DNA of 61,027 nucleotides from Latilactobacillus fragifolii. Its GTDB lineage: Bacteria > Bacillota > Bacilli > Lactobacillales > Lactobacillaceae. Below, one piece after another: positions 20,933 to 30,313 of this stretch. A program made the translations under genes and the position numbers. Position 1 is the first letter of the stretch; every line of letters begins with the position of its first letter. The stretch covers positions 1 to 61,027 of the forward strand of contig NZ_CAJOCF010000007.1 of the NCBI RefSeq assembly GCF_905332535.1, read 5' to 3'. The notes under the pieces were generated by a model. It was not told the DNA's origin and did not search any database. It saw nothing but the letters and a program-made list of their open reading frames with translations.

Positions 20933-22963
20933 ATGAAAAATAAGTTTAAACAATTAAAATTACCACAGTTTTTAGATGATACTCGCCTGCGAACCGTTGC
21001 GCTTATTTTGTTGGGCCTCACAGCGGTTAGTTTGGTATTTGCTGCGATGTTAGATTGGCTCATTGCCCTGATTTTATTCGTATTATTAATTGGGACAGTG
21101 ATTACCGTATTGTATGCGATCGAAACGGTTACTGAGAATACAGCTAAGTATGTTTCGGACTTGTCGTATCGCATTAAACGTGGCGAGCAAGAAGCTTTAA
21201 TCAAGATGCCAATTGGGATTTTATTGTACAATGAATTAGGTGAGATTCAATGGACCAATCCTTATTTGCAGAAGTATTTTGGCGATAAAGAAGTTTTAGG
21301 TAAGCCGCTTAAAGAAGTCGATTCTGAATTGGCCGCATTAGTTGCGCAAAACGAAGAAGCTACTGAGACCAAAATCGTCCATTGGGGCGATAATCAGTTC
21401 CAAATCATTATCCAAGAAAATATTGGGGTGGTTTATCTACTCGATATTACACGCTATGCGGCCATTGAAGACCGTTATAAAGATGAACAAGTAGCCATTG
21501 GGCAAGTATTTCTAGATAACTATGATGAAATCACCCAGACAATGGATGATCAAGCTGTTTCTAATCTAAATAACTATGTCACTAACGAGTTAACACGCTG
21601 GGCTAATCAATTTCAGATGTTTTTGAAACGCGTTGACGATGATCATTTCTTCGTTTTAGCGTATGCCAAATCATTACACGCCGTTGAGCAAGAGAAGTTT
21701 AAGATTTTGGATGAAATTCGCGAAGAAACATCCAAACAAAACTTCCCATTAACGTTAAGTGTTGGGTTTGCGTATGGTGAACCCGATTTAGCTGTGTTAG
21801 CAACGACTTCACAGAGTAATTTGGATTTAGCTCTTGGTCGTGGTGGTGATCAAGTCGTTGTCAAAGCGAGTGAAGGACAAGCGCGTTTTTACGGTGGTAA
21901 GACCAACCCGATGGAAAAACGGACGCGGGTTCGGGCGCGGATGATTTCGCAGGCATTGCAAGAAATCTTCAAACAAGTGGATGAAGTCTTTGTTATGGGC
22001 CATATTCGTCCAGATATGGATGCATTGGGGGCCTCATTTGGGATTCGCCGGATTGCCGAAATGAACGGTAAGAAGTGTTACGTAGTCGTTGATCAAAATA
22101 ATATTCATACGGATATTCAACGCCTTTTGGAGGAAGTTAAAGCGTACCCTGAAATTGCGGTGGAAGTGTTGTCTCCCGAAGAAGCGCTCGAAAAAGCAAC
22201 GACTAATAGTTTATTGGTGATGGTCGATCATTCCAAACCATCAATCACAATGGCACCTAAGTTGTACGCGAAGCTTGCTCAACGGACGATTGTCATCGAT
22301 CACCACCGTCGTGGGGAAGAGTTCCCAGAAAATCCAATGTTGGTTTATATCGAGCCCTACGCCTCTTCAACGTGTGAGTTAGTGACGGAAATGTTTGAAT
22401 ATCAACCGCAAAATGTTGCGAACATTAACAAGTTCGAAGCGACAACGATGTTAGCTGGGATTACGGTTGATACGCAGTCGTTTTCAATGCGGACTGGGAC
22501 CCGGACGTTTGACGCAGCCAGTTACTTACGTTCAGTTGGTGCCGATGCTTCAATGGTCCAACACTTGTTAAAAGAAAATGTCGATAATTACATTCAAAAG
22601 AATCATTTAATTGAAACCATTGAAATGGTTGAACCAAATATGGCATTATGTGTGGGTGAGGACAATCGGACTTATGATCCGGTCATTGCAGCACAAGCAG
22701 CAGATACTTTGCTGTCATTGTCCGGTATTGAAGCAGCGTTTGTCATTGTGAAACGCCCAGATGGCATGATTGCTATTTCAGCGCGGAGTCTAGGCGATGT
22801 GAATGTTCAAGTGATTATGGAAAAACTAGGTGGCGGCGGTCATCTTTCCAACGCGGCAACCCAGATGGCAGATACGACTGTTTCGGAAGCTAAGGCGCAG
22901 CTATTAACGGTTTTAGCAGAGTTATTTGATCCGGAAACGGACGAAGAAGCAACAAACGATTAA
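20933..22963 (+). CDS. gdpP: Cyclic-di-AMP phosphodiesterase GdpP
   Basis: 676 residues. Two N-terminal membrane helices (about 20-62) are followed by a PAS-like domain (about 80-155) and a degenerate GGDEF domain (about 170-300). A DHH/DHHA1 phosphodiesterase domain follows, with GHIRPDMDALGASFG (about 357-371), VDHSKPS and IDHHRRGEEF. The C-terminal GGGGHLSNAA is DHHA1. It hydrolyses c-di-AMP to 5'-pApA, lowering a second messenger that controls potassium and osmolyte import. AAGGAG precedes the ATG. It starts the conserved gdpP-rplI-dnaB operon. Confidence 0.97.
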   Translation: MKNKFKQLKLPQFLDDTRLRTVALILLGLTAVSLVFAAMLDWLIALILFVLLIGTVITVLYAIETVTENTAKYVSDLSYRIKRGEQEALIKMPIGILLYNELGEIQWTNPYLQKYFGDKEVLGKPLKEVDSELAALVAQNEEATETKIVHWGDNQFQIIIQENIGVVYLLDITRYAAIEDRYKDEQVAIGQVFLDNYDEITQTMDDQAVSNLNNYVTNELTRWANQFQMFLKRVDDDHFFVLAYAKSLHAVEQEKFKILDEIREETSKQNFPLTLSVGFAYGEPDLAVLATTSQSNLDLALGRGGDQVVVKASEGQARFYGGKTNPMEKRTRVRARMISQALQEIFKQVDEVFVMGHIRPDMDALGASFGIRRIAEMNGKKCYVVVDQNNIHTDIQRLLEEVKAYPEIAVEVLSPEEALEKATTNSLLVMVDHSKPSITMAPKLYAKLAQRTIVIDHHRRGEEFPENPMLVYIEPYASSTCELVTEMFEYQPQNVANINKFEATTMLAGITVDTQSFSMRTGTRTFDAASYLRSVGADASMVQHLLKENVDNYIQKNHLIETIEMVEPNMALCVGEDNRTYDPVIAAQAADTLLSLSGIEAAFVIVKRPDGMIAISARSLGDVNVQVIMEKLGGGGHLSNAATQMADTTVSEAKAQLLTVLAELFDPETDEEATND

Positions 22964-22984
22964 TGAGATAAGGTGGTTAGAATA

Positions 22985-23437
22985 ATGAAAGTTATTTTCT
23001 TAGAAGATGTACGAGGCAAAGGTAAAAAAGGCCAAGTGAAAGATGTGCCAGATGGTTACGCTCAAAACTTTTTAATTAAAAATGGGAAAGCAAAACCGGC
23101 AACACCAGCTGCTATTAGTGCTTTAAAAGGTCAACAACATGCTGAAGCTAAAAACGCAGCTGCCGAATTAGCCGAAGCAAAGGTATTAAAAGCTAAAATT
23201 GAAGACGATAAAACAATCGTTGAAATTCAATCTAAAGCGGGGACGGATGGCCGGCTATTTGGTTCAATTCCAAGCAAGCAAATTGCCCAAGCATTGGCGC
23301 AACAGTATAAGATTAATGTCGATAAACGAAAAATTGACTTACCAGAACCAATCAAAGCGCTTGGTTACCGGAATGTTGATGTCCGAATCCACCCTGAAGT
23401 GACAGCCACGATTCGGGTGCACATCGTAACTGAGTAA
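22985..23437 (+). CDS. rplI: 50S ribosomal protein L9
   Basis: 150 residues. The N-terminal domain ([21 protein letters not shown]) binds 23S rRNA. A long connecting helix rich in Ala and Lys (about 40-75) leads to the C-terminal domain. I used the ATG at 22985 because AAGGTGG lies eight bases upstream and L9 proteins begin with MKVI. It lies 21 bases after gdpP. Confidence 0.96.
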   Translation: MKVIFLEDVRGKGKKGQVKDVPDGYAQNFLIKNGKAKPATPAAISALKGQQHAEAKNAAAELAEAKVLKAKIEDDKTIVEIQSKAGTDGRLFGSIPSKQIAQALAQQYKINVDKRKIDLPEPIKALGYRNVDVRIHPEVTATIRVHIVTE

Positions 23438-23455
23438 TAAAATGAATGATTAAAA

Positions 23456-23492
23456 AGACCGTGATTAGCACACCACTATCACGGCTTTTTTT
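23456..23492 (+). terminator. gdpP-rplI terminator
   Basis: CCGTGAT and ATCACGG arms with a 12-base loop, followed by seven T residues. Confidence 0.82.
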
Positions 23493-23515
23493 AATTGCTG
23501 ATTGGTCGGTGTCTG

Positions 23516-23544
23516 TTGCTAGTCACCGATATTTTGAGTAAACT
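23516..23544 (+). promoter_or_regulatory. dnaB promoter
   Basis: TTGCTA (23516-23521) and TAAACT (23539-23544), 17-base spacer, about 40 bases ahead of the gene. Confidence 0.6.
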
Positions 23545-23581
23545 AGGGAGTAATTGAAGTCGATTAACCAAAGGAGTAAAA

Positions 23582-24988
23582 ATGGTGAATAATGAACTAA
23601 TTGAACAAGTACCGCCGCAGAATAATGAGGCGGAACAGGCCGTTTTAGGGGCCGTCTTTATTAGTGGCGATGCGCTCGTCGAAGCAATGGAATATGTTAC
23701 CGCCGACGATTTTTATCGTAAAGCCCACCGTTTGATCTTCGAAACGATGGTTGAATTAAACGAACGGGGTGAAGGCATTGATGCGGTTACTTTAAAGAGT
23801 GCCCTTGATGCACAGAACCAATTAGAAGATATCGGGGGTATCGGTTATTTAGCTGAGTTGGCTGAGGCTGTCCCAACGGCTGCCAACGTGGTTTACTATG
23901 CGAAAATTGTTTCTGAAAAAGCGATGTTACGCCGCTTAATCCAAACCGCTCAAAACATTGTAGCAAAAGGTTACGCGCAAGATGAAGATGTTACGGATAT
24001 TTTAGATACCGCTGAAAAGGAGATCATGGACGTTTCCGAACGTCAAAACAAGGCCGGTTTCAAACCAATTTCAGATGTCTTAACGAGTTCAATTGAACAA
24101 ATAGATAAGTTATATCAAAATGAAGAAGAGATTACTGGGCTGTCGACGGGATACCGCGATTTAGATAAGATTACCGCGGGTTTACATGAAGATGAATTAA
24201 TTATTTTGGCGGCCCGTCCCGGGGTTGGGAAAACCGCGTTTGTTTTGAATATTGCGCAGAATATTGGGACGAAAACCAATGAGAATATTGCAATTTTTAG
24301 TTTAGAAATGGGTGCCGAGCAACTTGTTAACCGGATGTTATGTGCCGAAGGGAGTATTGACGCTAATCATTTAAGAACAGGGCAACTCGACGAACTTGAA
24401 TGGCAGAATTTAATCGTGGCCATGGGGAGTCTTTCTAAAGCAAATATCTATATTGACGATACGCCCGGCGTGAAAATGGCTGAAATTCGGGCGAAATGCC
24501 GGCGTTTAGCTAAGGAAAAAGGGGGCGTTGGGCTCATCGTCATTGATTATTTGCAATTGATTGAAGGGTCCGGCCAAGAAAATCGGCAACAAGAAGTCTC
24601 GGCGATTTCACGGCAATTGAAGAAATTGGCCAAAGAATTACGAGTACCAGTCATTGCGCTTTCCCAACTCTCTCGTGGGGTTGAACAACGACAAGATAAA
24701 CGACCGGTCCTTTCAGACATTCGGGAATCCGGATCAATCGAACAGGATGCTGATATCGTTGCTTTCTTATATCGTGATGATTATTATCGTGATGAACCTG
24801 GAGAAGATAGCGATGATTTCGGTGGTGGCAATTCGCCAGCACCGGCGACCCAGCAGTCGGATAATGCAGATGTTGGGGAAGTTGAAGTGATTATCGAAAA
24901 AAATCGTGCAGGTGCACGGGGAACCGTCAAATTACTCTTTGTTAAGACGTTTAATAAGTTCTCATCAATTTCGTACGCAGATCAATAA
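23582..24988 (+). CDS. dnaB: Replicative DNA helicase DnaB (DnaC in Bacillus)
   Basis: 468 residues. The N-terminal DnaG-binding domain (about 1-110) is joined by a linker helix to the RecA-like domain. That domain has Walker A ARPGVGKTAF (about 213-222), Walker B VIDYLQLI and the SDIRESGSIEQDADIV motif. The hexamer unwinds DNA at the fork and recruits primase. An insert rich in Asp, Gly and Pro lies near residues 400-425. AAGGAG precedes the ATG. Confidence 0.97.
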   Translation: MVNNELIEQVPPQNNEAEQAVLGAVFISGDALVEAMEYVTADDFYRKAHRLIFETMVELNERGEGIDAVTLKSALDAQNQLEDIGGIGYLAELAEAVPTAANVVYYAKIVSEKAMLRRLIQTAQNIVAKGYAQDEDVTDILDTAEKEIMDVSERQNKAGFKPISDVLTSSIEQIDKLYQNEEEITGLSTGYRDLDKITAGLHEDELIILAARPGVGKTAFVLNIAQNIGTKTNENIAIFSLEMGAEQLVNRMLCAEGSIDANHLRTGQLDELEWQNLIVAMGSLSKANIYIDDTPGVKMAEIRAKCRRLAKEKGGVGLIVIDYLQLIEGSGQENRQQEVSAISRQLKKLAKELRVPVIALSQLSRGVEQRQDKRPVLSDIRESGSIEQDADIVAFLYRDDYYRDEPGEDSDDFGGGNSPAPATQQSDNADVGEVEVIIEKNRAGARGTVKLLFVKTFNKFSSISYADQ

Positions 24989-24995
24989 ATACATT

Positions 24996-25034
24996 AAAAA
25001 GGGGGCGGACAATGTTGTCCGCCCCCTTTTTTGC
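24996..25034. terminator. Bidirectional terminator between dnaB and the purine permease
   Basis: AAAAAGGGGGCGGACA and TGTCCGCCCCCTTTTT arms form a near-perfect palindrome serving both convergent genes. Confidence 0.93.
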
Positions 25035-25044
25035 GTGAGACTAA

Positions 25045-26391
25045 TTATTTTTGTTCAGCATGTTTTGCAGCCATTAATGAACGATAGTTGAATAGTAAGT
25101 TTAAGATGACAGCGCTGAGACTACCGACTACTAAGCCGTTACCTAGAATGGTGCGAACACTGGTTGGTAATGATTGGAGAAGCGTTGGATGAATTGCAAT
25201 CCCTAAGCCTAAGCCGATTGAAACGGCAGCGACGAGTAAGTTACGGTTATCATCAAGATCGACTTTGTGTAACATCTTAATACCTTGAATGCCAACCGTT
25301 CCGAACATAACGACCATAGCCCCGCCTAAGACGGCACTTGGAATAATGGTTGCGACTGCTCCAATCTTAGGCAATAACCCTAAGATGATTAAGAAAAATG
25401 CTGAGTAGTAAACTGGCTTTTTCGTTTTTATGCCTGATAATTGAACGATTCCAACGTTTTGTGAGAACGTTGAGTAAGGGAATGTGTTGAACAAGCCCCC
25501 TAAGATTGCGGCAATCCCTTCAGCACGGAACCCCCGTTTAAGATCATTGCTAGTAATGTCGCGACCAACAATCTCACCAAGGGCGAAGAAGACGCCGATT
25601 GATTCAATCATGGTAGTTAGAGCAGCCAATGACATTGAAACGATTGAGGACCATTCAAAGCGTGGAGTTCCAAAGTAGAACAATTCAGGTAATTTGAACC
25701 AACTTGCTTGCCCCACTGGCTCTAATGAAACAATCCCGATAGCAGCAGCAATTAAGGTGCCCGCAATAATCCCAATTAAAATGGCGATTTGTTGGATGAA
25801 GCCGTGTCCCCAAATGCTAAAAATAAGAATTAAAGCAATCGTTGAAAAGCCGGCAATTAGGTTTGGGGTACTCCCAAATGATTTAGCGGCAACATCGCCA
25901 CCCCCTAAGTTTTGGAAGGCAACAGGAATCAATGTGAACCCGATTAATGTAATGAGTGAACCTGTGACAACTGGTGGGAAGAGCCAACGCAAACGTGCGA
26001 ATAAGCCAGAAACTAATAAAATGAAAATGCCGGCCCCAATAATACTACCGTACATAACATCAATTCCAAGCTGGCTGTTAGTGCCAATGGCGGTTAATGG
26101 GCCAACGTACTCAACAGCACAACCGAGGACAACTGGTAAGGCAATCCCGGTCAGTGGGGTCCGTTTTAATTGTAACAAGGTCGCCACCCCACACATGAAA
26201 ATATCGACTGAAACGAGGTAAGTCATTTGTGCGGCATTAAAGTGTAACGCGGCACCGACTAGTAATGGGATTAAAACATCACCAGAATACATCGCTAGAA
26301 GATGTTGTAAACCGAGAATGGCCGCTTTAATATGGGGAAGCTTTTCATTATGATTAATTGGCTGTGCTGAATTTGAGTGTATGTCTGCCAC
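25045..26391 (-). CDS. Xanthine/uracil permease of the NCS2 family (PbuX-like)
   Basis: A 448-residue membrane protein with about 12-14 helices and the NCS2 start GLQHLLAMYSGDVLIPLL. The transporter motif region reads ALTTMIESIGVFFALGEI. The segment GFTLIPVAFQNLGGG resembles xanthine permeases more than uracil permeases. It imports a purine or pyrimidine base by proton symport. The start is GTG, seven bases after GGAGG. The leader is only about 40 bases, so no purine riboswitch fits. It stands alone, facing dnaB. Confidence 0.85.
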   Translation of the reverse strand: MADIHSNSAQPINHNEKLPHIKAAILGLQHLLAMYSGDVLIPLLVGAALHFNAAQMTYLVSVDIFMCGVATLLQLKRTPLTGIALPVVLGCAVEYVGPLTAIGTNSQLGIDVMYGSIIGAGIFILLVSGLFARLRWLFPPVVTGSLITLIGFTLIPVAFQNLGGGDVAAKSFGSTPNLIAGFSTIALILIFSIWGHGFIQQIAILIGIIAGTLIAAAIGIVSLEPVGQASWFKLPELFYFGTPRFEWSSIVSMSLAALTTMIESIGVFFALGEIVGRDITSNDLKRGFRAEGIAAILGGLFNTFPYSTFSQNVGIVQLSGIKTKKPVYYSAFFLIILGLLPKIGAVATIIPSAVLGGAMVVMFGTVGIQGIKMLHKVDLDDNRNLLVAAVSIGLGLGIAIHPTLLQSLPTSVRTILGNGLVVGSLSAVILNLLFNYRSLMAAKHAEQK

Positions 26392-26433
26392 GAGGGTCCC
26401 TCCAAGAAAATAGTTAAAATTTAGTTAACATTT

Positions 26434-26462
26434 AGTTTAGCACACGCCAATAGTGACTTCAA
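26434..26462 (-). promoter_or_regulatory. Promoter of the purine permease
   Basis: On the minus strand TTGAAG (26457-26462) and TAAACT (26434-26439), 17-base spacer. The 368-base gap between the divergent permease and rsmG holds this promoter, a parS-like site and the rsmG promoter. Confidence 0.65.
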
Positions 26463-26615
26463 TTAGAATTTAGGTAAAAAACGAATATAATATTCTTAAA
26501 TAATATCAATAGTTCGTCTTTATCCTAAAGCATATCGGTGGCTCGATTACAAAAGGGCTTTCTTACTGAATGATTCGCTTAAAACGGGTAACAATTGTTC
26601 TTAAATTACCAATTA

Positions 26616-26637
26616 TACCGTTTCACATGAAACGGTA
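26616..26637. other. parS: parS-like centromere site 2
   Basis: The core GTTTCACATGAAAC (26620-26633) is the reverse complement of the core of sites 1 and 3. Here it is embedded in a perfect 22-base palindrome (TACC...GGTA), directly upstream of rsmG-noc-parA-parB. This is the strongest of the three by symmetry and context. Confidence 0.82.
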
Positions 26638-26658
26638 GTCTGAAAAATAGGAAGAATC

Positions 26659-26687
26659 TTGTTTTTTTCGGGTAAGTACGTTAAACT
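26659..26687 (+). promoter_or_regulatory. Promoter of rsmG-noc-parA-parB
   Basis: TTGTTT (26659-26664) and TAAACT (26682-26687), 17-base spacer, about 25 bases after the parS-like palindrome. Confidence 0.6.
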
Positions 26688-26759
26688 AAAAGGTATATGT
26701 GAAACAATAATGTTCCACGAATTGAACGCCTACTTTTAAAGGATATTTAAGGAGAAATA

Positions 26760-27500
26760 ATGACACCAGCGGGTTTTGCAGCAACGTTAAAAACATATAA
26801 CATTCAAGTTTCACAAGCACAGATGAAGCAGTTTGAATTGTATTTCAAACGGCTTGTGCAAGTGAATCAACAAGTTAATTTGACGGCTATTACGGAACAA
26901 GAAGCAGTTTATCTCAAGCACTTTTTCGATTCTGTCACGCCTACGCTATATTTTGAAAAATTACGCACCGATCCTTTAACTATCTGTGATATTGGTGCGG
27001 GCGCTGGGTTTCCTTCGTTACCAATCAAAATTCTCTTCCCGCAATTGAAGATTACGATTGTTGATTCATTAAATAAACGGATTCACTTCTTAGGGGAATT
27101 GGTCCGTGAATTAGGCTTATCTGACGTGACGTTGGTCCATGATCGGGCCGAACTGTTCAGTAATCCGAAGAGTGCGTATCGGGAACAGTTTGATATCGTG
27201 ACTGCCCGGGCGGTTGCTTCATTAAATGTATTGGCAGAATTTTGTTTACCAGCTGTTAAAATTGGCGGGCAGTTTATCGCATTAAAAGCGAGTCAAGGTG
27301 CTTCTGAATTAGCAGAAGCTAACTTCGCAATCGAAACCTTGGGTGGCCAGTTTGCACAAGACATTGCCTTGACGTTACCAGAAACAAATGATCAACGGCA
27401 TCTCATCGTGATTGATAAAGTCGCATCAACCCCTGCTAAGTATCCACGGCGGGCTGGTGTGCCAGCTAAAAAACCGTTAATGGCTAAGGAGGAAAAATAA
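26760..27500 (+). CDS. rsmG: 16S rRNA (guanine527-N7)-methyltransferase RsmG (GidB)
   Basis: 246 residues with the SAM-binding motif [16 protein letters not shown] (about 78-93) and the family start region [18 protein letters not shown]. It methylates N7 of G527 in 16S rRNA; loss gives low-level streptomycin resistance. TAAGGAG precedes the ATG. The stop TAA overlaps the ATG of noc by one base, so they are translationally linked. Confidence 0.96.
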   Translation: MTPAGFAATLKTYNIQVSQAQMKQFELYFKRLVQVNQQVNLTAITEQEAVYLKHFFDSVTPTLYFEKLRTDPLTICDIGAGAGFPSLPIKILFPQLKITIVDSLNKRIHFLGELVRELGLSDVTLVHDRAELFSNPKSAYREQFDIVTARAVASLNVLAEFCLPAVKIGGQFIALKASQGASELAEANFAIETLGGQFAQDIALTLPETNDQRHLIVIDKVASTPAKYPRRAGVPAKKPLMAKEEK

Positions 27501-28378
27501 TGGCACTCTCATTTTTTAATAAGAAAAAAGACGATAAAAATATTAATCAAGTAATCAAAGTGCCGGTTTCAGCAATTGTACCTAACCGGTTTCAACCACG
27601 AAAAGTATTTAACGCGGATAACATTGCCGAATTAGCAAGTACCATCGAACAACACGGCTTATTACAGCCGATTATCTTACGGGAATATGAAGATCAAAAA
27701 TATGAAATTATTGCCGGTGAACGACGTTTTCGAGCGATTCAAACCCTCAAATGGGCTGAATTACCAGCTATTGTGCAAACCATGGATGATCACGAAACAG
27801 CTTCAATGGCCTTGATTGAAAACTTACAACGTGAAGAATTAACCGCCGTTGAAGAAGCTCAAGCTTACAAGGACCTAATGAAATTGAACGATTTTACGCA
27901 AGCGAGCTTGGCCGAAAAGATGGGCAAGAGCCAATCATTTGTTGCTAATAAGTTGCGTTTGTTAAAGCTCTCACAACCTGTTCAAGAAGCGATTATGAAT
28001 CACGAAATTTCTGAGCGCCACGGTCGCAGTCTTTTACGTTTGGATGAATTTAAACAGCAAATGATTTTACACCAAATTTTAGCTGAACAATTAACAGTTA
28101 AGGATACCGAAGCGTTAGTTAATCAGACGTTGAAGCCTGAAATAGAACCAACGGAAGAGACAGCTGATTCAACAAATGACAACTTAAATGAAGCAACCAC
28201 TAAGGCTAAAAAAGCGAATGATAAAGCCAAAAAAGCAATTGCGCATGATACACGCATTGCCGTCAACACCATCAAAAAATCAGTTCAAATGGTTGAACAA
28301 AGCGGGATTGCTGTCAAAGCCACCGAAGAAGAACAAGATGATGTTTATCGGATTATGATCGAAATTCCAAAGCAATAA
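27500..28378 (+). CDS. noc: Nucleoid occlusion protein Noc (ParB paralogue)
   Basis: 292 residues. A short N-terminus, [12 protein letters not shown], could be the amphipathic membrane-targeting helix of Noc. The ParB/Noc CTPase domain has RFQPRKVF, GERRFRA and ENLQREE (about 27-115). An HTH domain follows (QASLAEKMGKSQSFVANKLRLLKL), then a Lys/Ala-rich segment (about 235-260) and a dimerisation tail. Its place between rsmG and parA, with a second ParB gene further on, marks it as Noc. Noc blocks division over the nucleoid. Confidence 0.9.
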   Translation: MALSFFNKKKDDKNINQVIKVPVSAIVPNRFQPRKVFNADNIAELASTIEQHGLLQPIILREYEDQKYEIIAGERRFRAIQTLKWAELPAIVQTMDDHETASMALIENLQREELTAVEEAQAYKDLMKLNDFTQASLAEKMGKSQSFVANKLRLLKLSQPVQEAIMNHEISERHGRSLLRLDEFKQQMILHQILAEQLTVKDTEALVNQTLKPEIEPTEETADSTNDNLNEATTKAKKANDKAKKAIAHDTRIAVNTIKKSVQMVEQSGIAVKATEEEQDDVYRIMIEIPKQ

Positions 28379-28390
28379 GGGAGGCTCATT

Positions 28391-29158
28391 ATGGCACACG
28401 TTATTTCAATTGCAAATCAAAAAGGTGGCGTTGGTAAAACGACGACGACGATTAATCTGGGCGCTTGTTTGGCGGATGCTGGCAACCACGTGTTAATCAT
28501 TGATTCGGATGCACAAGGAAATGCGACAAGCGGCATTGGGGTGCAAAAATCCCAAGTCGAAAAGGATATTTATGATGTTTTGGTCGATGAATTTCCATTA
28601 AAAGAAACAATCATTAAAACGTCACATAAGAACTTAGATATTGTACCAGCAACAATTCAACTTGCAGGCGCGGAGATTGAACTGACATCACAGATGGCGC
28701 GTGAAATGCGCTTGAAGTTAGGGTTAGAGCCGGTCTTAGCTGATTATGATTACGTTTTGATTGACTGCCCACCGTCATTAGGACAGCTTTCAATCAATGC
28801 TTTTACGGCAAGTAATTCAATCATGATTCCAGTTCAAAGTGAATACTATGCTTTAGAAGGATTGAGCCAATTATTAAACACTGTTCGTTTGGTGCAAAAA
28901 CATTTTAATCCCAACTTAGCAATTGAAGGGGTGTTGTTGACGATGTATGATGCGCGGACGAATTTAGGGGCCCAAGTGATTGAAGAAGTGCGTAAGTATT
29001 TTGGTGATCGAGTTTACGATACAATCGTGCCACGGAATACGCGTTTAGCAGAAGCACCTAGTCATGGCGTATCAATCATTGATTATGATCCCAAATCACG
29101 GGGCGCTGAAGTTTACCAAAATTTGGCAAAGGAAGTGTTAGCAGCTCATGGCAACTAG
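28391..29158 (+). CDS. parA: Chromosome partitioning ATPase ParA (Soj)
   Basis: A 255-residue P-loop ATPase with the deviant Walker A KGGVGKTTTTINLG (about 10-23), DSDAQGN and DYVLIDCPPSLG. It binds DNA as an ATP dimer, is released by ParB-parS complexes and modulates DnaA. GGGAGG precedes the ATG. It overlaps parB by 11 bases. Confidence 0.97.
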   Translation: MAHVISIANQKGGVGKTTTTINLGACLADAGNHVLIIDSDAQGNATSGIGVQKSQVEKDIYDVLVDEFPLKETIIKTSHKNLDIVPATIQLAGAEIELTSQMAREMRLKLGLEPVLADYDYVLIDCPPSLGQLSINAFTASNSIMIPVQSEYYALEGLSQLLNTVRLVQKHFNPNLAIEGVLLTMYDARTNLGAQVIEEVRKYFGDRVYDTIVPRNTRLAEAPSHGVSIIDYDPKSRGAEVYQNLAKEVLAAHGN

Positions 29159-30023
29159 AAATGGCAAAGGATTGGGCCGCGGTTTGGATGCAGTATTTTC
29201 TGCGTTTGAAGGTCCTAATAAAAATCGGACGGATGAATTAGTCGAAGAAATTGCACTTGATGACATTCGGCCCAATCCCTATCAACCGCGTAAGACATTT
29301 GATGAAGCGGCTTTAGCTGAATTAGCTACGTCAATTAAGAAATCGGGCGTTTTTCAACCAATTATTGTGCGCAAAAGTATTAACGGTTATGAATTAATTG
29401 CTGGTGAACGCCGGTTCCGTGCATCGAAGTTAGCCGGAAAAACAACGATTCCAGCTATCACCCGTCAGTTTGATGAATCCGCAATGATGGAAATTGCGGT
29501 CTTAGAAAACTTGCAACGTGAAGATTTAACACCGTTAGAAGAAGCCCAAGCTTACGATACACTTTTGAAAAAATTAAATCTGACGCAAGCAGAAGTTTCA
29601 GAACGATTGGGTAAAAGCCGGCCATATATTGCTAATTACTTGCGTTTATTGGGCTTACCCAATGATGTGAAGACGTTATTGCAAAACGGGGCCCTCTCGA
29701 TGGGGCAGGCGCGGACGTTACTATCATTGAAGAAAAAAAGTCAGATTAGCGCCTTAGCGAGACGCACGATTGATGAAGGCTTAACAGTCCGGCAACTGGA
29801 ACAGTTAATTAATCAAATGAACCAAACAAAAGCCACGAAAGTGACGAAGACGAAGATTAAATCACCGTATATTCAAGCAAGTGAGAACCAATTGATTGAT
29901 AAATTCGATACTAAGGTCAATATTGCAATCAATAGCAAGGGACGGGGAAAGATTGAGATTGATTACAGCACAGTCGATGATTTAAACCGGATTCTGGCAT
30001 TGTTAGATGTGAATATCGATTAA
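29148..30023 (+). CDS. parB: Chromosome partitioning protein ParB (Spo0J)
   Basis: 291 residues. The N-terminal CTPase domain has RPNPYQPRKTF, GERRFRASK and ENLQREDLTPLEEAQAY. A central HTH (TQAEVSERLGKSRPYIANYLRLL) reads parS, and a C-terminal dimerisation domain closes the protein. It loads at parS, spreads as a CTP clamp and recruits SMC. It starts inside the end of parA. Confidence 0.97.
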   Translation: MATRNGKGLGRGLDAVFSAFEGPNKNRTDELVEEIALDDIRPNPYQPRKTFDEAALAELATSIKKSGVFQPIIVRKSINGYELIAGERRFRASKLAGKTTIPAITRQFDESAMMEIAVLENLQREDLTPLEEAQAYDTLLKKLNLTQAEVSERLGKSRPYIANYLRLLGLPNDVKTLLQNGALSMGQARTLLSLKKKSQISALARRTIDEGLTVRQLEQLINQMNQTKATKVTKTKIKSPYIQASENQLIDKFDTKVNIAINSKGRGKIEIDYSTVDDLNRILALLDVNID

Positions 30024-30041
30024 AGTGAGGAGTCGAGCTAG

Positions 30042-30290
30042 ATGTATACATTAGGCGATCTCGTTCAGATGAAAAAACAACATGCCTGTGGCACCAATCG
30101 CTTTGAAGTGGTGCGACTAGGGATGGATATTCGAATTAAGTGCATGGGGTGTGGTCACGCCGTCTTATTACCGCGCCGTGAATTTGAAAAGAAACTCAAG
30201 AAAAATTTGGTGCCCGCAGCACAAGTCATTGTTGCGAATGAACCACACTATCAAGAGCTGAAACAAGGTCCCAACCAAACTAATTTTTAA
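30042..30290 (+). CDS. DUF951 family protein
   Basis: 82 residues. The family is small, basic and conserved in Firmicutes between parB and ychF. DUF951 signatures are MKKQHACGTNRFEVVRLGMDI and KCMGCGHAVLLPRREFEKKLKK. The Cys residues (CG...C.GC) suggest a metal-binding or nucleic-acid fold. Function is unknown; the tight spacing to parB (18 bases) implies co-expression. Confidence 0.88.
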   Translation: MYTLGDLVQMKKQHACGTNRFEVVRLGMDIRIKCMGCGHAVLLPRREFEKKLKKNLVPAAQVIVANEPHYQELKQGPNQTNF

Positions 30291-30313
30291 AGTAAAGGAA
30301 AGTGTAAAAAACT

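Noticed and set aside
26392-26434. Purine riboswitch ahead of the purine permease
   Set aside because: The leader between the -10 and the GTG start is only about 40 bases, too short for an aptamer and expression platform, and no conserved core is seen.
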